This document shows positions 36,548 to 45,636 of a stretch of 64,000 nucleotides of DNA, piece by piece. The notes beneath the pieces are model-generated. The model was not told the DNA's origin and searched no databases. It saw only the letters and a program-made list of their open reading frames with translations. Origin of the DNA: DT-110 sp030148525 (GTDB lineage: Bacteria > Bacteroidota > Bacteroidia > Chitinophagales > Saprospiraceae); the NCBI GenBank assembly GCA_965227445.1, contig OZ245751.1, positions 1 through 64,000 of the forward strand. Direction: 5' to 3'. Both the position numbers and the translations under genes were made by a program. Within the stretch, counting starts at the first letter, position 1. Every line of letters starts with the position of its first letter.

Positions 36548-37018
36548 ATGAAAGAATCCTTCACCCTGCGCGTCAACGGTGAGGATCGCACCGTTGAGGT
36601 CGATCCCGCCACGCCTCTCCTCTACGTTCTGCGCAACCAACTGCAATTGAACGGACCTAAATTCGGCTGTGGTCTGCAGCAATGCGGGGCCTGTATGGTC
36701 CACGTCGATGGGGCCTGTGTGCCTTCCTGCCAGTTGCCGGTCAGTACCCTTACGGGCAAAAAGATCCGCACCCTGGAAGGACTGGCAGAATGGGATGGCA
36801 GCCTGCATCCCGTGCAGCAAGCCATGATCGACCAGCAGGCGGCCCAGTGCGGCTACTGCCTCAACGGCATTGTGATGAATGCTGTGGCCCTGCTCGATGA
36901 GGATCCGGCGCCTTCCGAACAAGCCATTAAGGATCACTTACAGATCAATGTGTGTCGCTGTGGCATCCACGCCCGTGCCATACGTGCCGTTCAGCAAGCT
37001 TCCACCACCAACCAATAA
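36548..37018 (+). CDS. [2Fe-2S] small subunit of a molybdenum hydroxylase (IorA/CoxS type)
   Basis: The 156-residue protein from the ATG at 36548 has the plant-type cluster motif CGLQQCGACMVHVDGACVPSC (~residues 39-60 with four Cys ligands) and the second cluster CGYCLNGIV...CRCGIHARAIRA. Length is standard for IorA. It precedes the large subunit by 3 nt. It passes electrons from the Mo centre to an acceptor. A MoaE gene lies at 59265 on the other strand. Confidence 0.92.
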   Translation: MKESFTLRVNGEDRTVEVDPATPLLYVLRNQLQLNGPKFGCGLQQCGACMVHVDGACVPSCQLPVSTLTGKKIRTLEGLAEWDGSLHPVQQAMIDQQAAQCGYCLNGIVMNAVALLDEDPAPSEQAIKDHLQINVCRCGIHARAIRAVQQASTTNQ

Positions 37019-37021
37019 GCC

Positions 37022-39202
37022 ATGACTGACCGACGACAATTTCTCAAGACCACCGGTAGCCTCACCATTGGATTCTCCCTGCTGGGCGCCGGCTGTGTAC
37101 GCCAGGGAGGTGACGAGGCAGAACCGGAGATGCCCTTTTCCACGCAGGTGGGCTTCCCCGGTCAGTTACCCGACGGCGCGCAGGTGAATGCCTGGTTGCA
37201 AGTACTGGAAGACGGGCACGTGCGCGTGCTCACCGGCAAACACGAGCTGGGGCAGGGCCTGCGCGGTGCCATGCAATTGGTAGCCGCCGAGGAGCTGGTG
37301 ATCCATCCCGATCGGGTGCTGGTGCAGGTGGCCGAGACCGGCATCACTCAGGATGAGGGCTATACAGCCGGGAGCCGGTCGATGGAGTCGAGTGCCATGT
37401 CGGTGCGGCGGGCAGCGGCTTCGGCCCGGGAGCATTTACTGGAGGCTGCCGCCAAAAACTGGAACGTCGACGCCTCCGAATTGACCATGGCGGATGGCGT
37501 GATCAGCCACGGTTCCGAAGAGACGAGCTGGTACGATCTGCTCAACGGGCAGCAATTAACGGCCAATCTGCGCGATCCGCAGGAGATCTACGCCAAAACC
37601 CGTCGGAAGTGGGTGGGGCAGGCGCATCCGCGTCCCGGCATTGCGCAGATGGTACGTGGGCAATACGACTACATTCAGGACCTGCGCTTTCCGGACATGG
37701 TGCACGCGCGGGTGGTACGGCCTTCGGGCTACACGAGCAGCCTGGAAGTATTGGATGAGGGGCCTTTGCAGGCGATGGACGGACTGGTACGTATCGTGCG
37801 CCGCGGAGACTTCCTCGCCGTAGTGGCCGAAGACGAATGGCAGGCTATCCAACTGCAACGGGCTGGCGCGGAGCACAGCACCTGGACCACCGGCGAGGCG
37901 CTTCCCGCCGATCAGGACCTGCGCGAACACCTGCGTTCCCTGCCCGCCAGTACGGAAACGGACGTTTCGGAGGGCTCGGTAGACCAAAAACTGGGTAGCG
38001 GCAACATCCGTTACAGCGCATCCTACTCCAAGCCCTACATCATGCACGGTGCCAACGGCCCCTCCTGTGCCCTGGCCCGCTGGGAAAATAATCAACTGGA
38101 AGTCTGGACGCATTCGCAGGGCGTATACCCACTGCGTCGCTCCCTGTCCGCCCTGCTGGAGATCGACGAGGCCGCCATTCACGTAAAAGCGGTACCCGGT
38201 TCGGGCTGTTACGGCCACAACGGGGCCGATGATGTGGCCGCCGAGGCTGCGTTGATCGCCCGCGAGGTGCCGGGCCGCCACGTACGTCTGCAATGGATGC
38301 GCGAAGACGAACACGGCTGGGAACCCTACGGCACGGCCATGTTGATGGACCTGGAAGCCAGTCTGGACAAGACCGGAAAGATCACTGCCTGGTCGTACGA
38401 TCTATGGAGCGATGGTCATTCGACCCGTCCGGGCGGCCAGCCCAACCGTTTGTTGCCCGCCTGGTACATCGGCAAGGGATACGAGCGTCCGGGTGCGGGC
38501 TTCCGCGGCGGAGCCGTACGCAATGCGCTGCCTTATTACGCGTTCACCGACCTGCGGGTGACTTCGCACATTGTGTCAGGGCCCCTGCGCAAATCGGCCC
38601 TGCGGGGGTTGGGGGCTTACGCCAACCTGTTTGCCATCGAGGCCTTCATGGATGAGCTGGCCGAACAAGCCAATCAGGATCCGGTGGAATTTCGGCTACG
38701 TCACCTGGACGATCCGCGCGCCCTGGCCTGTTTGCGGCGGTTAAGGGAAGAGACCAACGATGTCACCACCGGTGACGGGGAGGGATTGGGTTATGCCTTT
38801 TCCCGCTACAAGAATTCGGCGGCCTACTGCTCAGTAGCGGCCAAGGTCGTAGTGCGCGAGGGGGAGGTACAGGTCACCGATCTGTGGGCGACGGTCGATG
38901 CCGGCGAAGTCATCAGTCTGGACGGCCTGAAGAACCAGATCGAGGGCGGCATGGTGCAGTCGGCCAGTTGGGCCCTGCACGAGCAGGTGCAGTTCGATCG
39001 GGTGCACGTCACCAGTCTGGACTGGAATACTTATCCGGTGCTGCGCTTTCCGGGTGCGCCCCGTACCACGGTGGTGGTATTGGATCAGCCCGATCAGCCG
39101 CCCCTGGGTGCTGGAGAGGCGTCGCAGGGTCCGGCCACGGCGGCGATCGTGAATGCGGTGTACCGGGCGACGGGGGAACGGGTACGGGATTTGCCGGTGT
39201 AG
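37022..39202 (+). CDS. Molybdopterin-binding large subunit (IorB/aldehyde oxidase type), Tat-exported
   Basis: The 726-residue protein starts with a twin-arginine signal MTDRRQFLKTTGSLTIGFSL followed by LLGAGC, so it is probably a Tat lipoprotein. It contains tandem xanthine-dehydrogenase-like Mo-binding domains: GKHELGQGLRGAMQLVAAEE, GSGCYGHNGADDVAAEAALI and LGAGEASQGPATAAIVNAVY near the C-terminus (the Glu of GEA is the catalytic base position). The order and the 3-nt gap with the FeS subunit are those of isoquinoline-1-oxidoreductase-like pairs. The substrate is unknown; aldehydes or N-heterocycles are typical. Confidence 0.9.
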   Translation: MTDRRQFLKTTGSLTIGFSLLGAGCVRQGGDEAEPEMPFSTQVGFPGQLPDGAQVNAWLQVLEDGHVRVLTGKHELGQGLRGAMQLVAAEELVIHPDRVLVQVAETGITQDEGYTAGSRSMESSAMSVRRAAASAREHLLEAAAKNWNVDASELTMADGVISHGSEETSWYDLLNGQQLTANLRDPQEIYAKTRRKWVGQAHPRPGIAQMVRGQYDYIQDLRFPDMVHARVVRPSGYTSSLEVLDEGPLQAMDGLVRIVRRGDFLAVVAEDEWQAIQLQRAGAEHSTWTTGEALPADQDLREHLRSLPASTETDVSEGSVDQKLGSGNIRYSASYSKPYIMHGANGPSCALARWENNQLEVWTHSQGVYPLRRSLSALLEIDEAAIHVKAVPGSGCYGHNGADDVAAEAALIAREVPGRHVRLQWMREDEHGWEPYGTAMLMDLEASLDKTGKITAWSYDLWSDGHSTRPGGQPNRLLPAWYIGKGYERPGAGFRGGAVRNALPYYAFTDLRVTSHIVSGPLRKSALRGLGAYANLFAIEAFMDELAEQANQDPVEFRLRHLDDPRALACLRRLREETNDVTTGDGEGLGYAFSRYKNSAAYCSVAAKVVVREGEVQVTDLWATVDAGEVISLDGLKNQIEGGMVQSASWALHEQVQFDRVHVTSLDWNTYPVLRFPGAPRTTVVVLDQPDQPPLGAGEASQGPATAAIVNAVYRATGERVRDLPV

Positions 39203-40286
39203 CGGGTTTCAGTTGGCAGTCTCCAGTTATCAGTCGGCAGTATAAGCCCATCCGCTTCAGCGGTGGGAGTAAAGTCAGAAACCGTCCGATTTCGAAGTCA
39301 GTCTTCAGTTTGCAGTAGGCAGTCGGCAGTAGGCAGTCAGCAGTTCTCAGTTGGCAGTATGCAGTCGGCAATGCTCAAAGCACAATGTGGTTTTTGTTTT
39401 ATGGCTTTCGCCCAAGGGTAGGTAGTCGGTAATTTAAGCCCATCCGCTTCAGCGGTGGGAGTGAAGTCAATAACCGTCACTTCGTTCTCTCCCAGTCCGC
39501 CCGCCAAAGTACGAAGGACGAAGGAGGGCCGATTTCGAAAGTCAGTCGGCAGTTTGCAGTCTTCAGTTTGCAGTCTGAATTGCCTATTGGGCTTCCTGAA
39601 CCACAGAGTTGCACGGAGTTTCACAGAGTAGGTTGAGGTGTTTTCGCTCTCTGACTTCCGATTTCCGATTTCCGCTCTCCGATTTCGAAATGCCTTTTTC
39701 ACGCGGTGGGCGCAGCCCGTACGGGCGGTGTTTCGCAGTGATTCTCTACGCTCCTTGCTCCACGCTTCACGCTCGACGCAAAAAAGAGTAGAGAAACAGC
39801 AGTCAGGCACAACGAGACAACCCAGCTCAGGCGAATCCCTTAAGTCGCTTTAGTCCCTCCATTTCCTTCCGGTCTCTACTTCCAGTGAACCATAGAGTTA
39901 CACGGAGTTTCACAGAGGGTTTAAGGCGCTCTATGCTTTACGCAAAAAAGCGCAGAGACACAGCAGTCAGGAATAAACAAGCAGCCCGGCTCAAGCAAGT
40001 CTCTCTAGTCGCTTCATTCTCTTCGGTCACGATAATGCTCTATGCAAAAAAGAGCAGAGACACAGCAGCCAAGAAAAACCGAGCAGCCCAACTAAAGCAA
40101 GTCTCTCCAGTCGCTTCGTTCTCTTCGGTCACGATAATGCTCTACGCAATTAAGAGTAAAGACACAGCAGCCAAATATAACCGAAGCAGCCCAACTCAAG
40201 CAAGTCTCTCTTGTCGCTCCCAGGCTCGTAACAAGCTTGTTTCACCTACAATTTAAAATACTGACAGGAACCTAAAAAAGATAAAG
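39203..40286. repeat. 1.1-kb repeat-only intergenic region
   Basis: It begins with runs of CAGTCGGCAGT words (39210-39380), continues with CCACAGAGTTGCACGGAGTT (39600) and a close variant (39890), GATTTCCGATTTCCG words (39655-39690), and then three to four ~105-bp tandem units (about 39930-40230) of the form AAAAGAGCAGAGACACAGCAG ... CAAGTCTCTCCAGTCGCTTC. A further copy lies at 40832-40910. The open frame at 39885 only translates these units. No gene is seen. Confidence 0.72.
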
Positions 40287-40313
40287 TTTGTTTTAATAAT
40301 AAGTTATAATTTG
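40287..40313 (+). promoter_or_regulatory. Candidate Bacteroidota promoter of the antitoxin gene
   Basis: TTTG (40287-40290), 16 bp, then TAATTTG (40307-40313), 19 bp before the ATG. Confidence 0.4.
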
Positions 40314-40332
40314 AAGGCATAAAAAGCAGATA

Positions 40333-40572
40333 ATGGCTCTAATAATCACCGATGATACACTTTCCAAAGCTCAATTATCAGCAGATGAACTCCTCGTTGA
40401 TCTAGCTTGCTACTTATACGACAAAAAACGGATGAGTATGGGACAAGCCAGGCACTTGACTGGCTTGGATCAGATTAGCTTCCAGAAAGAATTGGCCAAA
40501 CGAGATATCTACATTCATTACACAGCAGAAGATCTGGAAAAAGATTTACAGAATCTAGGTATCGAATTATGA
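40333..40572 (+). CDS. UPF0175-family antitoxin
   Basis: The 79-residue protein has the UPF0175 core DLACYLYDKKRMSMGQARHL-TGLDQISFQKELAKRDI and ends NLGIEL. These proteins are antitoxins for DUF3368/PIN-type RNases, usually encoded just downstream with overlapping stop/start codons; here the stop TGA overlaps ATGATCATTGATGAATAC-TAA, the start of the toxin gene broken after six codons. The antitoxin itself looks full length. Confidence 0.8.
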   Translation: MALIITDDTLSKAQLSADELLVDLACYLYDKKRMSMGQARHLTGLDQISFQKELAKRDIYIHYTAEDLEKDLQNLGIEL

Positions 40573-40772
40573 TCATTGATGAATACTAAGGAAGAATGAT
40601 CGCGGATTCGCTTGGTATCAAAATAGTGGGAATATTGGGTGTTTTGATCCAAGCCAAGAAGAGAGAAGCAATTTCAGCTGTTAAACCGCATATCGATCAA
40701 CTTATTGAGATCGGTTTTCGATTGGATAAAAAACTAATCGAAAAAGTCTTAAAGGGACTTGGAGAGCTATAG
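40571..40772 (+). pseudogene. DUF3368/PIN toxin gene, internally deleted
   Basis: The original start (ATGATCATTGATGAATAC, overlapping the antitoxin stop) runs into TAA after six codons. A second frame from ATG 40596 to TAG 40772 encodes 58 residues, DSLGIKIVGILGVLIQAKKR...LIEKVLKGLGEL, the typical C-terminal quarter of DUF3368 PIN toxins. The first ~95 residues, which hold the catalytic Asp residues, are missing, so no RNase activity is expected. Confidence 0.68.
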
Positions 40773-40780
40773 GGTACTGG

Positions 40781-40836
40781 AACTATATCTCTTCCGAAAA
40801 GGTTTGGACTTCGCCCAACCTTTTCACGCGAATATA
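40781..40836. repeat. REP-family hairpin module, partial copy
   Basis: CCGAAAAGGTTTGGACTTCG and CCCAACCTTTTCACGCGAATAT match the second hairpin module of the composite REP at 4329-4452 (GAAAAGGTTGGGC / CTCGCG), in the reverse order. It lies just after the broken toxin gene. Confidence 0.6.
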
Positions 40837-40989
40837 AGAGCAGAGAAACAGCAGCCAGGAGTAAACAGGTAGACCTGCTCAAGCAAGTCGCTTCGTTCAC
40901 TTCAGTCTTGTTAGTCCTTTGGATTTTTTGGATATTCAAGGGGAATCAAAAGAAAAGACATAACTGGATATACGCAATAAATATGCGTA

Positions 40990-41150
40990 TAGCAAGATGT
41001 TGCTGACGCCATCCTCCCTTCGGTCGTCAACGGACGAGCGCGATGCGCGGGTGTCATGCGATGAACCTTTCCTTCGGTCGGCCATCGCACAACACCGCGC
41101 AAACGCAATACTTCGGCTCGAAAATCGCGGAACAATTTTTCTTCACTCAG
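40990..41150. other. Intergenic inverted repeat
   Basis: GCGCGGGTGTCATGCGATG (41055-41075) and CATCGCACAACACCGCGC (41083-41101) form an imperfect stem of about 18 bp, with two CTTCGGTCG words alongside. Nothing protein-like is seen; the open frame across it has no support upstream of 41196. Confidence 0.45.
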
Positions 41151-41195
41151 GACTGTGCATCGGGGTCGTTTGCTAGCTCGCAACATAAAATACCT

Positions 41196-41555
41196 ATGAA
41201 AATATATCCAATCATTTTGATCGGCCTTACAACTCTGGTGATGACGTCTTGTGATGCAGAGCAAAAATTCAATGCTGCCGAATGGAAGCAAAAGGAACTC
41301 GATTGGTGGATGACTGACACCAGAGAGAAAATGGTGGGGGATTTGATGGAAAGTGATACACTGATCGGGCTGACACGAGTAGAAGTCATTGAGCTATTAG
41401 GACTACCGGAATCTCAGACCGAAACGGAAATGACGTATTTGATTCGAGAAAAATTTGGGAGCGATATTGATCCTGAATATATCTCGGACCTGCAAATTAT
41501 ACTTGACAACCTGGGACAAGTAAAAAATTGTGAGGTAAGAAAAAATGCGAACTAA
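41196..41555 (+). CDS. Small lipoprotein with SmpA/BamE-like fold
   Basis: The 119-residue protein starts at 41196 (MKIYPIILIGLTTLVMTSC), a good SPII signal with Cys 19. The motif SDTLIGLTRVEVIELLGLPES is the 'GxTxxEVxxxLGxP' pattern of SmpA/OmlA (BamE-like) domains, followed by beta-strands (EMTYLIREKFG, YISDLQIILDNLGQV). It is a stand-alone gene in the accessory zone and more AT-rich than the flanks. It is probably an outer-membrane periplasmic-face lipoprotein of unknown role. Confidence 0.62.
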   Translation: MKIYPIILIGLTTLVMTSCDAEQKFNAAEWKQKELDWWMTDTREKMVGDLMESDTLIGLTRVEVIELLGLPESQTETEMTYLIREKFGSDIDPEYISDLQIILDNLGQVKNCEVRKNAN

Positions 41556-41632
41556 CAGCGACTAGTATGCTTGCCTTGGCTTTCTTACCAATGAACGATA
41601 TTTTGGCCAATCCATCACCTTAAATGGAACCA

Positions 41633-42163
41633 ATGAAAATTTTTCTCTTTGTAGCATTCATTTGGTTGTTTTTCTCTGGCTGTCGATCGGAATCGAGGGT
41701 GGTGTTAGCTTTTCATGAGAATGGCACCCCGCATGAAGTATTGGTTTTTTCTCGACCAATTACTCAAGATAGTATTGGAACCAAATATCTGTATAGAGCC
41801 AATGGAAAAATCCAGTGCCAAGGCGGTTACAAAAATGGTGAAAGGCATGGAGACTGGGTATGCTATTTCCAGGATGGCCGTGTCAAATGGAAAGGCTCAT
41901 TCCTTGAGGGTCTAGAGAATGGCGAAATCTACTGTGGACGTGATAACGAGACTTGGTACAAATTGACTGTTAAGGAAGGTATCCCTGAAGGGCCGACCAC
42001 TGAATTTAATTTCGATTCGGTTAATAACTTTTACTTTTTGGTGGAGGGTCAGTACAAAAATGGTCTTGAAAGTGGGACTTGGTCAGTTACTGACACATTA
42101 GGAAATGTAATGTCCGAAATTACTTTCGAAAGCGGGATCCCGATAGATACAACGTATTATTAA
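41633..42163 (+). CDS. YwqK/MORN-repeat lipoprotein
   Basis: The 176-residue protein begins at 41633 with a lipoprotein signal (FIWLFFSGC). MORN-type repeats follow: LYRANGKIQCQGGYKNGERH-GDWVCYFQDGRVKWKGSFLEG and VEGQYKNGLESGTWSVTDTLG. This is the repeat type of YwqK-family proteins, often annotated as antitoxins, though a lipoprotein is unlikely to be one. Role unknown; same strand as the BamE-like lipoprotein. Confidence 0.7.
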   Translation: MKIFLFVAFIWLFFSGCRSESRVVLAFHENGTPHEVLVFSRPITQDSIGTKYLYRANGKIQCQGGYKNGERHGDWVCYFQDGRVKWKGSFLEGLENGEIYCGRDNETWYKLTVKEGIPEGPTTEFNFDSVNNFYFLVEGQYKNGLESGTWSVTDTLGNVMSEITFESGIPIDTTYY

Positions 42164-42299
42164 TAACACCGTAATCAACTAAAGGTGTATTCCAGCCACT
42201 GCATTCGAACTGTAAGTTCTGAGTAAGCAGAATGAACTTTTTGAGTCGTGGGTAAAGTCACATCCTCCAATACCATTTTTTCAAATGACCAAATCCCAC

Positions 42300-42569
42300 C
42301 TAACCGAACGCCAACCAATTCAATAGGGCTACCACGATCCAAAAGGGCGTGAACACAATACCCACATTTTTACCATGTCCGGAAACCCTCGTATGCTTAC
42401 CAAAGAAGGGCAGAAATCCGGCCTGGTGAGCGTTGACCAGCATCATCAAAACGGCAACGGCGATAAAACCAATGGCTCCCTGGCGTTGCTCAAAAAGTAA
42501 CAGGAAAATGTAGTCCTTGCCACCCTGGATACTAGCAATAACGGGTGATTTCGTACATTCATAAGACAT
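42300..42569 (-). CDS. Small putative membrane protein, unknown
   Basis: The 89-residue frame has two hydrophobic segments (GFIAVAVLMMLVNAHQAGF; GIVFTPFWIVVALLNWLAF). The start is uncertain; the N-terminal 20 residues contain no signal. There are no recognised homologues or motifs. It may be a remnant, since it is isolated among broken genes. Confidence 0.4.
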   Translation of the reverse strand: MSYECTKSPVIASIQGGKDYIFLLLFEQRQGAIGFIAVAVLMMLVNAHQAGFLPFFGKHTRVSGHGKNVGIVFTPFWIVVALLNWLAFG

Positions 42570-42649
42570 GTACCTATTTGCCTTTTGCGTTGGCAGAACG
42601 GTGATCGATTTGCCATCCGAGCATCTCGCTTATCGGTAGTCTTAACAGA

Positions 42650-43237
42650 ATGAACATGAAAAACCCTCCGGCTAAATTAACCTGGTTACCGATTATAGCC
42701 ATGTTCTTCCTGGCCATTGGTTGTAACCAGACAAAAACATCTGATACCAGTGACTTCGAACAAGCAGTACGAAGTGAAGCCATAAAATATTTCGACACCT
42801 TTGCGGAACGCTCTGATTGGGATAAATTATGCTCCTTCTACCGGGAAGATGTTCATTTCAGGGACATAATGCTCCAACTGGAACTGGATAGTCTCTGGAA
42901 GTTCAAACGATTTTACAAATGGGACGAAGAAGGAGATCGGTTTAAGAAATTGTCCCCGGAGCAAAAACACCTCAACGTACAATCACTGGTTGTGGAAGGG
43001 AATACGGTTGCGTGCAGAGGTCACCTGAATCCATTCTATTACGACGGGGTACTCGTAGATTCCGAATGGGGTATGGCATTCACCATTTGGTTGCGTTTTG
43101 ATGAAAATTTGAAGATCATCGAGCAAATTGACTGGATGGAATACGACCCGGTTACCCTGGAAAACACCATTAAACGATGCAGGGAAAACGGTTTTGAAGC
43201 CATTCCGGACTGGTTGGATCTGTCAAGGGACGATTAA
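42650..43237 (+). CDS. Lipoprotein with NTF2/SnoaL-like domain, probable
   Basis: The 195-residue protein has a lipoprotein signal (WLPIIAMFFLAIGCNQ; start at 42650 or at 42656). The mature part, AIKYFDTFAERSDWDKLCSFYREDVHFRDIML with later strands ending LRFDENLKIIEQIDWMEYDP, has the NTF2-like layout of a cone-shaped ligand-binding fold. Ligand and role are unknown. It converges with the transposase remnant, stop codons overlapping by 4 nt. Confidence 0.62.
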   Translation: MNMKNPPAKLTWLPIIAMFFLAIGCNQTKTSDTSDFEQAVRSEAIKYFDTFAERSDWDKLCSFYREDVHFRDIMLQLELDSLWKFKRFYKWDEEGDRFKKLSPEQKHLNVQSLVVEGNTVACRGHLNPFYYDGVLVDSEWGMAFTIWLRFDENLKIIEQIDWMEYDPVTLENTIKRCRENGFEAIPDWLDLSRDD

Positions 43238-43863
43238 AAACCATGAACTATAGCCCTCAGTCTCTGATCGCTTATTATTTCGTTTTCGGGCCTTGTTGCG
43301 GTCGCTTTTGGTTTGCGGCCCACTGCCGGGCCGTTATGCTTTATCCCTCTGGCTTCTGGTCCAGGGGCTTTTCCTGATCGGCCGCCTGCTCCTTTTCCGT
43401 TGGCTGTGGCGGATCTTCGGGAGGCTTGCCATCTCCCGGTCGGCGACGGTGTTTGACCACCTTTAGTGCTCGGGCCTGATTGATGAGCAGATCGTTCAGT
43501 TTGGCAGCTCCTTCTTTGCCCAGGCGCTTGCGGAAACAGGCTCGGTACGAACACCGGTTCAATCTGGAAGCTACTCAAGCCCACGAAGTACTGCGCATAG
43601 ATGTTTTCCTGGATGTACGGTATGGTGTCTTCATCCGTCAGATTCTCCAGGTGTTTGACCAGCAAGGTACCCAGTACTATACGCAGGTCAACGGTGGGAC
43701 GTCCTATGTTGCTACTCAGGGAGGAAAAGGAAACCTTGGCCATCTCGTCCCAGGGAACCAGCTCAGCCATCTTCACCCAGCGGTTCTCCGGCGACAGCGA
43801 CTGATCGAAGGGCGTTTTAAACAGACTCAGGGTACGTTCACTAGCGGGTGTGTAGTAGATCAT
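43234..43863 (-). pseudogene. IS1182-like transposase, N-terminal remnant with frameshift
   Basis: From MIYYTPASERTLSLFKTPFD (start ~43863) the frame follows the N-terminal helical domain of IS1182/IS5-type transposases (NRWVKMAELVPWDEMAKVSF, GRPTVDLRIVLGTLLVKHLE, QENIYAQYFVGLSSFQIEPV). Near 43545 a shift is needed to stay with the family: the continuing sense frame (KRLGKEGAAKLNDLLINQAR) is read in another frame (43341-43562). No DDE catalytic region remains, so the copy is dead. Confidence 0.72.
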
Positions 43864-43940
43864 GCGAAGTGCAAGCTTTTTTACAAGACACCCTGTATCC
43901 CGCGGTTTTGTAGATGCACCTTGCATTTTACCAACATAAC

Positions 43941-43972
43941 TTGGTGGTATTATGGATAAAATGTACTTTTTG
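43941..43972 (+). promoter_or_regulatory. Candidate Bacteroidota promoter of the esterase gene
   Basis: TTG (43941-43943), 20 bp, then TACTTTTTG (43964-43972; one base longer than the TAnnTTTG consensus), 27 bp before the ATG. Confidence 0.4.
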
Positions 43973-43999
43973 AGGAAGGCCTAATTAGAAAAACTGGAT

Positions 44000-44824
44000 A
44001 TGAAACAAAAGGTATTAAGTGTAATAATGATCCTGGCTACCAATATTTTACTTGGGCAGGAATTGCCTAAAACCATTAGTGAAACTGACTTTTCCATTGG
44101 AAAAGTAATACGTATTGCATCATCAATATTGAATGAGGATAGAGAGCTTAATGTTTATGTACCCTCCGGTTATTATGAGAATAGAGCAAAAAAATATCCG
44201 GTGATTTATTTACTGGATGGATCAAAAAATGAAGACTTTATACATATATCAGGAATTGTTCAGTTTGGTTCTTTTTCTTGGATTAATATGATTCCAGAAT
44301 CCATCGTTGTCGGAATTGGTAATGTCGACAGGAAAAGAGATTTTACATATCCGTCTCAGAATGAACTTGACCAAAAAGAATTTCCAACCTCCGGAAAATC
44401 AGGGGAATTTATTGCTTTTTTAGAGGAAGAGCTTCAACCATTCATAGATGCAAAATTCAGGACTACTGAGGTTAAAACCATTATTGGACAATCATTAGGA
44501 GGATTGTTAGCAACAGAAATTTTATTTAAAAAGCCAAAGCTGTTTGATAACTACATCATTGTCAGTCCAAGCTTATGGTGGGATAATGAAAAACTTTTAG
44601 ACGAACAACCAACTTTGTATAATTCAAATAAATCAATTTATATAGCCGGAGGGAAAGAAGGGGACGTAATGGAGCGAACAGCGAAAGAGCTGTTTGGTAA
44701 ACTAAATAAAAATAAAAAGCAAAATACGAATTTGTTTTACGAATATTTTGAGGATAAAACACACGGAGATGCACTACACATTGCGGTTTATAATGCCTTT
44801 GAAACAATATTTAAACCGAATTAG
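44000..44824 (+). CDS. Secreted Fes/IroE-type alpha/beta-hydrolase (esterase D-like)
   Basis: The 274-residue protein has a signal peptide (VIMILATNILLGQE). The esterase family PF00756 pattern follows: ELNVYVPSGYYENRAKKYPV-IYLLDG, then TIIGQSLGGLLATEI with nucleophile Ser (~residue 159) in GQSLGG, an ASPSLWWDNEKLL-like segment (here VSPSLWWDN), and a C-terminal THGDALHIAVY giving the catalytic His. Base composition is clearly more AT-rich than the GC-richer core genes, a sign of transfer. Substrate unknown; siderophore esters are typical of the family. Confidence 0.78.
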   Translation: MKQKVLSVIMILATNILLGQELPKTISETDFSIGKVIRIASSILNEDRELNVYVPSGYYENRAKKYPVIYLLDGSKNEDFIHISGIVQFGSFSWINMIPESIVVGIGNVDRKRDFTYPSQNELDQKEFPTSGKSGEFIAFLEEELQPFIDAKFRTTEVKTIIGQSLGGLLATEILFKKPKLFDNYIIVSPSLWWDNEKLLDEQPTLYNSNKSIYIAGGKEGDVMERTAKELFGKLNKNKKQNTNLFYEYFEDKTHGDALHIAVYNAFETIFKPN

Positions 44825-44945
44825 GACTTGTGAACGTCATTTTTCTTCCCCATTAATGCTATTTGGCTTCCGCTTTCGCAAAAAAGCCTGAACAATTGAA
44901 ATGCTTCCTCATTAGTAGAAGTAGACCAAAAGTTAGATAGTCACC

Positions 44946-45611
44946 ATGGCACACCAAGTCAAAATCCTAGAAATTCTTTCCCTAACGCACGACGTAAAGC
45001 GCATCACCACTGACAAGCCGGCGAGATACACGTTCACGCCGGGGCAAGCCACGGAAGTAGCGATCAACCAAGACGGATACCGGGACGAGAAACGGCCCTT
45101 TACCTTTACCTCCCTACCGGATGATGATCACCTCGAATTTACCATCAAAAGCTACCACGATCATGATGGCGTCACCCACAAGATCGATGCATTAACGGAA
45201 GGTGATGAATTCATCATCGATGATGCCTGGGGCGCTATTGAATACAAAGGGAAAGGGACCTTCATTGCCGGCGGAGCCGGAGTTACGCCCTTTATCGCCA
45301 TCCTGCGCGATCTGAAAGCGAAAGGGCAATTGGCCGGCAACCAACTCCTTTTCTCCAATAAGACCGGGAAGGATGTGATCATGGAAAAAGACTTCGAGGA
45401 GATGCTCGGACAAAGCTTCATATCTACACTTACCCGGGAAGATAAATCAGACCACGAGCACGGCCGGATCGATACAGGCTTTTTGAAGGCCCACGTTGAG
45501 GAATTCTCCCAACACTTCTACGTGTGCGGACCAGAGAAAATGGTGAAAGATATCAATACTCTACTCAAAGGATTAGGTGCCAACACCGATTCTTTGGTTT
45601 TTGAGAATTAG
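44946..45611 (+). CDS. Ferredoxin-reductase-type FAD/NAD(P)-binding protein
   Basis: The 221-residue protein has the FAD-binding beta-barrel motif KRPFTFTSLPDDDHL (RxYS/T-like RPFTFTS, residues ~39-53), GTFIAGGAGVTPFIAILRDL (NAD(P) phosphate loop, ~98-117) and FYVCGPEKMVKDI at the end. There is no iron-sulfur or globin domain, so this is the reductase module only. The partner electron carrier is not encoded nearby. Confidence 0.85.
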   Translation: MAHQVKILEILSLTHDVKRITTDKPARYTFTPGQATEVAINQDGYRDEKRPFTFTSLPDDDHLEFTIKSYHDHDGVTHKIDALTEGDEFIIDDAWGAIEYKGKGTFIAGGAGVTPFIAILRDLKAKGQLAGNQLLFSNKTGKDVIMEKDFEEMLGQSFISTLTREDKSDHEHGRIDTGFLKAHVEEFSQHFYVCGPEKMVKDINTLLKGLGANTDSLVFEN

Positions 45612-45636
45612 GGTACGCAGGCAGGGGTATGGAGTC

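Noticed and set aside
39885..40256. 123-residue forward open frame with repeats LYAKKSRDTAA
   Set aside because: It is the translation of ~105-bp tandem DNA repeats; the frame drifts between units and there is no start context.
41043..41195. N-terminal extension of the BamE-like lipoprotein frame
   Set aside because: The extension precedes the signal peptide and covers an inverted repeat; the ATG at 41196 fits a lipoprotein.
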